A stretch of 14,923 bases of DNA from JBCLLP01 sp039738635. GTDB taxonomy: Bacteria > Patescibacteriota > Saccharimonadia > CAILAD01 > BJGX01. The notes under the pieces are model-generated. The model saw only the letters and a list, made by a program, of their open reading frames with translations, made no database searches and was not told the origin of the DNA. The position numbers were made by a program, and so were the translations under genes. The stretch lies in the NCBI GenBank assembly GCA_039738635.1, contig JBCLLN010000016.1:1-14923 (forward strand), in the 5' to 3' direction. This document shows, piece after piece, positions 1 through 5,895 of this stretch. How positions within the stretch are numbered: position 1 is the first letter of the stretch; every line of letters starts with the position of its first letter.

Positions 1-1290
1 GTATTGTATTTTATGTTACCACTAGCCGGCATTGGCTTTACTATCGTGATACCTATCTTGGTGGCTCTAACACTGAAAAAAACCCAAATAACTAATAAAC
101 CTCGACGCAGAGCTAACAAAAATTGGGAGAAGCAGGCAGGCTATTTGGCCGAGAATGTCAGTAATCTATCTACCATAAAGGCTATGAGTACCGAAAAAAA
201 CAGCACCAGAATCTATTCTAATTATCAAAATCTAATTCTAAAAAACAGGCTCTTGCAGTTCAAGTACGAAACCTTGTATGACTTATTACGGGACATCATC
301 GGCGATATGGCTATCGTGGCAAGTATTGCATATGTAGCTATTATGGCCATTAAGGGCAAGCTCAACGCTGGGGATGTGTTTTTGATAGCTTTCTATGCTA
401 GGGACCTCATCAACTCCATCCAGCCATTTAGTAGATTCATGAATAAAGTCGCCGAGACTGAAGTTACTACTGGGAGACTAGTAAAAATGCTTGAGACTAA
501 GCCAACTATTGTAGATATGCCAGACTCCGTGGTGTTAGATGGAATAAAATCTATTGAATTCAAAAATGTGTATTTCCAATACCCCGACAGCACAAAAGGC
601 GCAGTATCAAACATTAACTTTAAGATTAGTAATGGCAAATCCATTGCACTAGTTGGCCCCTCGGGAACAGGCAAATCCACCATTACCAAGCTCCTGCTTA
701 GATTCTATGAGCCAACATCTGGGCAAATTTTAATTAACGACCAGGATATATCAAGCTATACACAATATTCCATCAGGCAACACCTAGCAATAGTTATGCA
801 AGATGTGGCGTTATTTAATGCCACCATCAAAGAGAACCTCGCCATAGCTAACGCCGATGTAGATGATAGCGTAATACAAAAAGCCAGCCAAATGGCTCAT
901 GCCGACGAATTCATTGCTAATCTAGATAAGGGCTATGACACCTTAGTTGGCGAGCGAGGCATAAAGCTAAGTGGTGGGCAAAAACAACGAATCGCCATAG
1001 CTCGCGCCATCCTAAAAAATCCCGAATTAATTATTCTAGACGAGGCCACAAGTGCCCTAGATAGCCAATCCGAAAAGCTAGTTCAAGATGCCCTCAAGAA
1101 GCTCTTGGCCGATAAGATGTCGCTTATTATTGCCCACCGCCTGAGTACGGTGAGGCATGTAGACGAAATTATAGTCCTCCAGAACGGCCGTATTATAGAA
1201 CGCGGTAATCATAGCTACTTAATAAATAAAAAGGGACTTTACGAGCAGTTATTTAGCCTACAATCCAAGACTGGTATGGTGGATTTATAA
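1..1290 (+). CDS. ABC exporter, fused permease/ATPase, 5'-truncated by window edge
   Basis: This is the C-terminal part of a type I (MsbA/LmrA-like) half-transporter. The frame is open to base 1, so the true start lies upstream. Counting from the TTG at base 4, residues 1-25 and about 95-140 are the last membrane helices of the permease domain, and the nucleotide-binding domain starts near residue 183. Visible ATPase motifs are Walker A GPSGTGKST (218-226), Q-loop Q266, signature LSGGQ (322-326), Walker B LIILDE (342-347), D-loop SALD and H-loop H378, so the domain looks intact and active. Exporters of this kind work as dimers in the cytoplasmic membrane and pump lipids, peptides or drugs; the substrate cannot be read from this part. 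The last 152 bp of the gene plus two bases are copied at 3433-3586. Family assignment is certain; substrate is unknown. Confidence 0.95.
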   Translation, partial: VLYFMLPLAGIGFTIVIPILVALTLKKTQITNKPRRRANKNWEKQAGYLAENVSNLSTIKAMSTEKNSTRIYSNYQNLILKNRLLQFKYETLYDLLRDIIGDMAIVASIAYVAIMAIKGKLNAGDVFLIAFYARDLINSIQPFSRFMNKVAETEVTTGRLVKMLETKPTIVDMPDSVVLDGIKSIEFKNVYFQYPDSTKGAVSNINFKISNGKSIALVGPSGTGKSTITKLLLRFYEPTSGQILINDQDISSYTQYSIRQHLAIVMQDVALFNATIKENLAIANADVDDSVIQKASQMAHADEFIANLDKGYDTLVGERGIKLSGGQKQRIAIARAILKNPELIILDEATSALDSQSEKLVQDALKKLLADKMSLIIAHRLSTVRHVDEIIVLQNGRIIERGNHSYLINKKGLYEQLFSLQSKTGMVDL

Positions 1291-1335
1291 GCTATTAAGT
1301 AGCTATAATGGACTAACTTTAAAGCTCTTTTGCCC

Positions 1336-2365
1336 CTATGCCAAATCTGACCAGGTGTGATAACCCACCACATTCCAGGGTGTCTCCCTGGAATGTGTTC
1401 TAGTTACAAATACAAAATCACTGTCTTTTTCAAAATGCTCACAAATTTTGCGCTCACCCTCAGGATCGAGATCGTCATGTTCACCTAGCTTGTGATCCTT
1501 GCCCTCCAAAATCGACTTGGCTTCTGCCAAAGTTAGACGAGGAAATGGTGCCTCGGGCACCACGACATCAAAGCCATAGTATTCCTTAATATCTTCACCA
1601 CACTTGTCTTTGACAACCTGTAATACATTGACAAGCCATCCTTCCATGAAACTCATCACATCCTCATGACTATCTATCCAGCTAAGCTCACTATCAACCG
1701 ATGTATATTCTGTAGCGTGTCGAGTGGTAAAACTCGGATCAGCTCTGAATACCTCGCCTATTTCAAAAATATTATCAAAGCCCGCACTCATCGCCATCTG
1801 TTTGTAGAATTGAGGTGATTGGGCGAGGTATACCTTGCGATCAAAGTAGTCTACTTCAAAAAGCTCAGCTTTTGTCTCCGAGGCTGTTTCCATGAATTTG
1901 GGCGTATGAATTTCAATAAATCCGTTCTTGAGCCAATGTGCCCGCATAGCAGCTTGGGCCATCGTATTTACCTCGAAGATCAGTCGTTTTTTGGGATCAC
2001 GCAGATCAAGAAAACGCCAGTCGAGCCGAGTTTCCAAGCCACTACCAGCATCCATTGGTAGTAACTCGCCAGCTCTGCTGAGAACCTCAAGCTTGGCGAG
2101 CTCAAGCTCTACTCCACCAAGTTTCACGATATCATTGATTGGGTATACCTGTCACCTCAATGGTTGATTCTGCGGTCAAAGCACTGATGGTTTTATCGAG
2201 CTTTGAAGTGCCCTTTTTGTGAACCAACTGAATTTTGTTGTGATTGCCGTCACGCAAAATTATAAAAGCGACTGCTTTTTGGTCACGGACCGAGTCAACC
2301 CAGCCGGAAAGTTTTACTTTTTCGTCTATATTATTGGCAATATCTGAGATGCGAATGGTTTTCAT
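1336..2365 (-). pseudogene. aspS: Aspartyl-tRNA synthetase (archaeal type), frameshifted and C-terminally truncated
   Basis: Reading from ATG 2365, residues 1-75 form the OB-fold anticodon-binding domain (start MKTIRISDI, then LSGWVDSVRDQ). The frame then breaks at the GGG run 2141-2143. Removing one G joins it to the second part, which continues VKLGGVELELAKLEVLSRAG and carries class II motif 1 and motif 2 (EVFRADPSFTTRHATEYTS). Homology stops at FVFVT, codon 1402-1404. From there the frame reads through palindromic repeat R1 into unrelated DNA and ends at 1336. About 100 C-terminal residues with motif 3 (the GGQRI and GLERL region) are missing, so this copy should not charge tRNA. The upstream ATG 2389 is rejected because a TATGAT -10 sequence lies inside that extension. 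AspRS is essential, so an intact copy should exist elsewhere unless this is an assembly error. Confidence 0.88.
1371..1402 (+). repeat. Palindromic repeat R1, at the aspS break point
   Basis: CATTCCAGGG, loop TGTCT, CCCTGGAATG, then TGTTCTA. The right arm is complete out to GTTCTA. The left arm matches only as far as CACATTCC and is preceded by unrelated DNA. The GTTCTA end abuts the last codon with AspRS similarity, so the repeat marks the exact truncation junction. Confidence 0.9.
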
Positions 2366-2374
2366 ATACCCGTT

Positions 2375-2383
2375 ATCATACCA
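2375..2383 (-). promoter_or_regulatory. Extended -10 promoter of the aspS remnant
   Basis: On the minus strand TG-G-TATGAT lies 9 nt before ATG 2365. No Shine-Dalgarno sequence fits between them, so the message would have almost no leader. The promoter survives although the gene is broken. Confidence 0.5.
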
Positions 2384-2410
2384 CAGCATCCTATCTGGAT
2401 AAATTGCGTT

Positions 2411-2419
2411 TGCTATGAT
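2411..2419 (+). promoter_or_regulatory. Extended -10 promoter of tRNA-Arg
   Basis: TG-C-TATGAT sits 21 nt before the first base of the tRNA. Transcription would start near 2426-2428, leaving a short 5' leader for RNase P. The -35 region is not convincing, as is common with extended -10 promoters. It is divergent from the aspS promoter about 30 bp away. Confidence 0.45.
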
Positions 2420-2440
2420 AAAATTACCTAGTTTTCCCGT

Positions 2441-2517
2441 GCGCCCTTAGCTCAGCGGATTAGAGCATCTGTCTTCGGAACAGAGGGTCGGGGGTTCGAT
2501 TCCCTCAGGGCGCGCCA
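2441..2517 (+). tRNA. tRNA-Arg (anticodon UCG), CCA encoded
   Basis: A complete cloverleaf can be drawn. The acceptor stem is GCGCCCT (2441-2447) with AGGGCGC (2507-2513). The D arm is GCTC/GAGC, the anticodon stem TCTGT/ACAGA with loop CTTCGGA, and the T stem GGGGG/CCCTC around TTCGATT. Anticodon TCG reads CGA and possibly other CGN arginine codons. G2514 is the discriminator and the 3' CCA is encoded at 2515-2517. The gene sits between divergent aspS and the end of the nucleotidyltransferase gene. Confidence 0.97.
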
Positions 2518-2543
2518 AGTACAAGCAGTTTAAGGTAGTCACC

Positions 2544-2969
2544 TCACGGTCTAGGATGGCTCGATAAATAAGACTTAAGTAGTTCAATGTCAGCTAAGTC
2601 TTTAGGGCGACCATAGTCAACTTTGCAGGCAATCACTTCCTCGACTTTGACAAATGGAAGCCCATTGATAATCGTCGCCTCTTTGATTAATTGCATTCGA
2701 TCAGGATTATAACTGCTTCCAGGAAATGGCTTTTGGGTAGTCGAGATATTAGCATCATACTTATGCAGCAGAGTGAACCCATTTTTTTGTTGCTCCTGCC
2801 ATCCAGTTGCTTTTAATTGTGTGTATAATTCGGGAGTTGCAATAATATCTAGATCTTCGGCTCTTCTCAGCCCCCATGCATCCAGTAGAGAACTACCAAA
2901 TACGGCATATTGTCCATATGGTAGGTTTAAACGCTCAATTCTGGTAAAGATGCTATGCTGGGTCTTCAT
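2544..2969 (-). CDS. Nucleotidyltransferase-fold protein
   Basis: A 141-residue protein with the signature of small Pol-beta-type nucleotidyltransferases: a GSS turn at 25-27, followed after about twelve residues by the DLD metal-binding pair (D39, D41), and a C-terminal RPKDLADIELLKSYL stretch (121-135) like the RxKDxxDixxL tail of AbiEii and related families. These proteins transfer a nucleotide to a small molecule, tRNA or protein; several are resistance enzymes or toxins. The substrate cannot be read here. The start ATG 2969 lies inside the end of the upstream gene (17-bp overlap), so the two are probably translationally coupled and co-transcribed. Its 3' end is 26 bp from the convergent tRNA. 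Fold call is fairly firm; function is open. Confidence 0.7.
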   Translation of the reverse strand: MKTQHSIFTRIERLNLPYGQYAVFGSSLLDAWGLRRAEDLDIIATPELYTQLKATGWQEQQKNGFTLLHKYDANISTTQKPFPGSSYNPDRMQLIKEATIINGLPFVKVEEVIACKVDYGRPKDLADIELLKSYLSSHPRP

Positions 2970-3348
2970 GTGCTAACCCAAGTTCTTCAGTTTGATGCCT
3001 GAGGTCTTGTCTTTCCTTTTCGGTAATAATTTCATCAAGTACATTATCGTCGATCGGGCTTCCTTCCGACTGGAATGCCTCTATGTCTTGGGCTCTCTCT
3101 TTTAAGCGAAGTTGAGTTACGGCATCTTCCAGTAGCTGCGGTTCATCACTACGAGCGATTAAGATTAATGCTCTAGACTCATGTGAGCCCCAGCGCTCCT
3201 TAAGCAACTCATCCCAATGTTCCTCCGGTACACCCATCCCTAACATCATACGACTTATCTGTGCTCTTGCTTTAGCTGGCGCTATTCCGTACCGTCGTAA
3301 CAATCGTTGAGTATCGGTATCATTGGGTTCTTTTTCTGACTCAGGCAT
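2953..3348 (-). CDS. Hypothetical acidic protein, partner of the nucleotidyltransferase
   Basis: I do not recognise this 131-residue protein. It is soluble, without signal peptide or membrane segment, rich in Glu, Asp and Arg, and predicted largely helical. The N-terminal part (RLLRRYGIAPAKARAQISRM) looks like a helical pair that could be a DNA- or protein-binding module, and the tail is strongly acidic. ATG 3348 is preferred over GTG 3354 because a TATAAT ends 6 nt before it, which would place the transcription start at the ATG (a leaderless message). The gene overlaps the downstream nucleotidyltransferase gene by 17 bp, so the pair forms an operon. The small-protein-then-NTase order resembles an antitoxin-toxin or regulator-enzyme pair, but no known antitoxin family is recognised. 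Confidence 0.6.
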   Translation of the reverse strand: MPESEKEPNDTDTQRLLRRYGIAPAKARAQISRMMLGMGVPEEHWDELLKERWGSHESRALILIARSDEPQLLEDAVTQLRLKERAQDIEAFQSEGSPIDDNVLDEIITEKERQDLRHQTEELGLAHEDPA

Positions 3349-3354
3349 GATCAC

Positions 3355-3363
3355 ATTATAACA
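3355..3363 (-). promoter_or_regulatory. Extended -10 promoter of the 3348 operon
   Basis: TG-T-TATAAT on the minus strand is a perfect hexamer with the TG extension. It ends 6 nt before ATG 3348, implying a leaderless transcript. No good -35 lies at the usual distance. Confidence 0.6.
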
Positions 3364-3432
3364 TGTACTACAAGGTGAGTTAGCTTAGCAATATGTAACC
3401 TCGGTCCCGCCGTTCGAATAGCGGTTGCAACT

Positions 3433-3586
3433 GCCTGAGTACGGTAAGGCATGTAGACGAAATTATAGTCCTCCAGAACGGCCGTATTATAGAACGCGGT
3501 AATCATAGCTACTTAATAAATAAAAAGGGACTTTACGAGCAGTTATTTAGCCTACAATCCAAGACTGGTATGGTGGATTTATAAGC
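3433..3586 (+). pseudogene. Duplicated 3' fragment of the ABC exporter gene
   Basis: These 154 bases repeat 1139-1292 with one difference (G1152 against A3446). The copy carries the last 50 codons of the exporter, from just after the H-loop through the stop codon, plus two bases. It has no start of its own, so it is a dead fragment. Similarity begins abruptly at GCCTGAGTACGG and ends 4 bp before repeat R2. The near identity means the duplication is recent or maintained by gene conversion. Confidence 0.95.
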
Positions 3587-3590
3587 ATAT

Positions 3591-3629
3591 TAGAACACAT
3601 CCCAGAGAGACACCCTGGAAAGTGTTCTA
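3591..3629 (-). repeat. Palindromic repeat R2, full length
   Basis: The 39-bp element runs from TAGAACAC to GTGTTCTA with the inner arms CCCAG and CCCTGGA (a few mismatches). Its loop reads in the minus orientation. It lies between the exporter fragment and the SCEGHL gene. Confidence 0.85.
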
Positions 3630-3675
3630 AATGTAGGCTTTTTCTATTATACATGTGGCATGTTAATATAATTTA

Positions 3676-4197
3676 ATGAGTATTTCAAAACAACAATATG
3701 CTAATGAAGTTCAAAAGATTGCAAGACTTACAGATAAGCTTGGTCTCATAATTGACCCTGGTATTTTTGACATTGTAGTACTACTAAGGATATTGGGCAT
3801 TAATACTGTTAGTTCCTGCGAAGGGCATTTAAATAGAATTACTGAAGGACCATATATTATGTTTGAAGCACTAGAAATTAATGACTATAAAAATAGTATA
3901 GTAAATGAGCCTCATGACTTAAAAAATCGTGAGTATAAAATTCAATATGAAAAAGCTGTTAGTAATAATACTCAGGAGTTAAATAAAATGCTTATACTTT
4001 TAGACGGATTCTATAATGATCGACCTGTGGCTATAAACCAACGATTAATCGTACGGTGCATTGGATCTTCGACTGCACAACTAATATGTCAAGGTGCTAG
4101 TTTGGCGTACATATTAAATAAGAATGAACGTAAAGTATTACTAGAGAAGAACAAGCTAGAAATGAGAGCTTTTGCAAATTATCTCAAACTTGCATAA
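3676..4197 (+). CDS. SCEGHL-motif hypothetical protein
   Basis: A 173-residue soluble protein. Residues 41-62 read GINTVSSCEGHL followed by a GPYIMF strand; the SCEGHL box is the hallmark of a scattered family of uncharacterised bacterial and phage proteins. The conserved Cys, Glu and His could bind metal or act in catalysis, but no activity is established that I know of. The rest is helical and Lys/Asn-rich. No Shine-Dalgarno precedes ATG 3676. A TATAAT lies only 3 nt upstream, too close to serve this ATG, and TATTAT at 3645-3650 is the better -10 candidate. The gene is more AT-rich than its neighbours, which with the flanking R2 repeat suggests acquisition. It ends at a hairpin shared with the convergent M16 gene. 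Confidence 0.65.
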   Translation: MSISKQQYANEVQKIARLTDKLGLIIDPGIFDIVVLLRILGINTVSSCEGHLNRITEGPYIMFEALEINDYKNSIVNEPHDLKNREYKIQYEKAVSNNTQELNKMLILLDGFYNDRPVAINQRLIVRCIGSSTAQLICQGASLAYILNKNERKVLLEKNKLEMRAFANYLKLA

Positions 4198-4199
4198 CA

Positions 4200-4244
4200 A
4201 AGCTCCTAGCGCACCACACTATTAAGTGGGCACGCTAGGAGCTT
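4200..4244. terminator. Hairpin between convergent genes
   Basis: A perfect 12-bp stem, AAGCTCCTAGCG (4200-4211) with CGCTAGGAGCTT (4233-4244), closes a 21-nt loop holding a smaller CACT/AGTG pairing. It starts 3 bp after the SCEGHL stop and 33 bp after the end of the M16 gene. The T-tracts are weak on both sides, so termination in both directions is likely but not certain. Confidence 0.65.
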
Positions 4245-4277
4245 GTCAATAAATAATAAAATAAATTTATTTTTGTG

Positions 4278-5573
4278 CTATAGGTACTTATCGATGATTG
4301 CCTGAAACTTCTTTTTCTGAGCGCTAGCTCCGTGCCCCACTAGCGATAGTATCCAGCTATCTTTTTGTACAAATTTATTAAGTACGGCTACTACATCAGC
4401 CTTAGTGACGGCTCGAATAGCAGTAGAAAAATCTTGAGGCGAATAAGTGTCCTCGTCGTAGACAAACATAGGCCCATACCAATCAGCGAGCTCACGCGAG
4501 GTCTCGTACTCGGTATCTGAGTCCCCGGCCATATAGCCTTTTGCTCTATTAAGTTCCTCGGTAGTAATATTTCCATTTTTAATATCTATTAGCTCCTTAA
4601 TACAAAGCTCAAATAGCTTAGCAGCTAAATGAGGATCGGTCTTTTCGATAATATATAGCTCACTATAGTCGTGCTTCATAGATATGCCACTATTTACAGA
4701 GTAGGCTACCCCCGCTGCTCTTGCCTTACTAAAAATCCTAGAGCCATCGCCACGATTATAAATAGCCGAGGCAACAATGCGGGCTGCTCTGTACCTGATA
4801 TCTGGATTATATTCTGGCCCAATAAATGCTATGGCAAAGTACATTTGACCCTTGAGCTTGGATGGTAGGCTCTGAATTAGCCGATTGTAGCTACTACTTA
4901 GGCTCTTATGCTTATTGAGGCTTGTACCATCTGGGAGTACGGCTATATACCGCTCAATAAGCTTAGTGATTGCATCTCTTGTGCTGGCAGGTAGGTCACC
5001 CGCTATCACAAAGTAGCTATTGGCCTGAGTGTGTGTAGCTTTATAGTAAGCCAGGATATCTGCCCTAGTTATTGCTGCTATTGTTGCAATTCTGTCTTGC
5101 GCAAAGACAACCTTGTCGGGGAATAATTTACTGTAATTTAATGCTCTGACCTTACTGCCATCATCATCAATATCCCGCATCAATTCGCGCTCCACTACTC
5201 GCTTTTGCTCGGTAATACTAGCTTGCCTAAAGAGAGGTAGCGTGTATTGGTCAAGAGCTATCTTGGTAAGCTTTATATAGTCATCAATACTCCCTACCAA
5301 GTAATATCGAATGGTATCCTCCGAGGTATAGGCATTATTATAACCACCAATCATTTCTAGCGCATAGGCCATTTCTCCTTTTTTGGGATATCCTTTAGAG
5401 CCCTCAAAGGCTAGGTGTTCCAAAAGGTGTGGCAACTCGTATTTGTCTCGATCGGCATAATTGAATCCAGCATTACATACACTATTAAAATAATAACTCC
5501 TGCTGTCAGGAACATTAACAAATAGTATTTTGGTGCCTTTTGTTAGTACGATAGTGTGTAATGTCTGCTTCAT
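4278..5573 (-). CDS. M16 family zinc metallopeptidase
   Basis: A 431-residue single-chain member of the pitrilysin/processing-peptidase family (M16B type). The inverted zinc motif HLLEH is at residues 49-53, and the third ligand E130 follows after exactly 76 residues, the family spacing HxxEH-x76-E. The C-terminal half has the conserved substrate-binding segment (GDGSRIFSKARAAGVAYSV, near 276-294). Length matches bacterial M16B enzymes, so it should be active, normally as a dimeric clamshell degrading short peptides. No signal peptide is visible, so it is probably cytoplasmic. ATG 5573 has a good Shine-Dalgarno (GAAGGAGA at 5583-5590 on the minus strand) and a TTGACA promoter upstream. It stands alone, convergent with the SCEGHL gene. 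Confidence 0.93.
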   Translation of the reverse strand: MKQTLHTIVLTKGTKILFVNVPDSRSYYFNSVCNAGFNYADRDKYELPHLLEHLAFEGSKGYPKKGEMAYALEMIGGYNNAYTSEDTIRYYLVGSIDDYIKLTKIALDQYTLPLFRQASITEQKRVVERELMRDIDDDGSKVRALNYSKLFPDKVVFAQDRIATIAAITRADILAYYKATHTQANSYFVIAGDLPASTRDAITKLIERYIAVLPDGTSLNKHKSLSSSYNRLIQSLPSKLKGQMYFAIAFIGPEYNPDIRYRAARIVASAIYNRGDGSRIFSKARAAGVAYSVNSGISMKHDYSELYIIEKTDPHLAAKLFELCIKELIDIKNGNITTEELNRAKGYMAGDSDTEYETSRELADWYGPMFVYDEDTYSPQDFSTAIRAVTKADVVAVLNKFVQKDSWILSLVGHGASAQKKKFQAIIDKYL

Positions 5574-5602
5574 ACCAATAGTTCTCCTTCAAGTTACCAT
5601 AA

Positions 5603-5631
5603 ATTATCTACCCCTACTGTAGTAGTGTCAA
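5603..5631 (-). promoter_or_regulatory. Sigma-70 promoter of the M16 gene
   Basis: On the minus strand TTGACA (5626-5631), 17-bp spacer, GATAAT (5603-5608). Transcription would start near 5596 and give a leader of about 22 nt carrying the Shine-Dalgarno. Confidence 0.7.
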
Positions 5632-5633
5632 GC

Positions 5634-5655
5634 AATGCTAGGGGCCCAGAGCATT
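5634..5655. promoter_or_regulatory. 22-bp palindrome abutting the M16 promoter
   Basis: AATGCT and AGCATT flank a central GGGCCC, with two mismatched bases on each side of the centre. It lies 2 bp outside the -35 box, where an operator or activator site would be expected. No cognate regulator is seen nearby. Confidence 0.35.
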
Positions 5656-5706
5656 ACTATATTTTATTAATTTATGGCGGATGGCGCTATGGGCTACTTT
5701 TCTTGC

Positions 5707-5736
5707 TTCCAGGGTGTCTCCCTGGAATGTGTTCTA
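5707..5736 (+). repeat. Palindromic repeat R3a
   Basis: TTCCAGGG, TGTCT loop, CCCTGGAA, then TGTGTTCTA followed by ATAT. It matches R1 in the core and R5 on the right flank. The 19-bp left block at 5682-5700 is shared with R6. Confidence 0.9.
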
Positions 5737-5744
5737 ATATGATT

Positions 5745-5766
5745 CATCCCAGAGAAACACCCTGGA
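5745..5766 (-). repeat. Palindromic repeat R3b
   Basis: CATCCCAGAGAAACACCCTGGA is the core in the opposite orientation to R3a, 8 bp away, so the two form an inverted pair just upstream of the GH-like gene's promoter. Confidence 0.8.
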
Positions 5767-5831
5767 TCACAAACTATCTAAAGGCTACGGTTGTTCCATG
5801 TTAGTTGACTGAGCCAGCAATTTGAACACTG

Positions 5832-5859
5832 TTGACAGGATATCCCGCTAATGTATAAT
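5832..5859 (+). promoter_or_regulatory. Consensus sigma-70 promoter of the GH-like gene
   Basis: TTGACA (5832-5837), 16-bp spacer, TATAAT (5854-5859): both hexamers match the consensus perfectly. Transcription should start near 5866. This excludes the upstream ATG 5851, which lies inside the -10 region, and supports ATG 5896. Confidence 0.85.
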
Positions 5860-5895
5860 CATAAGCAAATTAACTCTTATAAGTCGGAGGCGAAA

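Larger units (their letters stand above)
5656..5831. other. Intergenic region holding repeats R3a/R3b
   Basis: The region between the two divergent promoters (M16 and GH-like) has no coding frame I can support. 5682-5700 (TGGCGCTATGGGCTACTTT) is identical to 11237-11255 and sits 6 bp before R3a, as its twin sits 7 bp before R6. The long form of the repeat therefore seems to include this 19-bp block. Confidence 0.6.

Noticed and set aside
1339..1404. A 21-codon frame MPNLTRCDNPP on the plus strand entering R1
   Set aside because: No Shine-Dalgarno or convincing promoter, half of it is the repeat itself, and it has no recognisable family.
3395..3430. T-arm-like sequence (CCGCC, GTTCGAAT, AGCGG), possible tRNA remnant
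   Set aside because: Only one imperfect arm is present, with no anticodon or acceptor stem.
5851..5895. Upstream ATG start for the GH-like protein
   Set aside because: It lies in the -10 region of a perfect promoter and has no Shine-Dalgarno; ATG 5896 has GGAGG at 5 nt.
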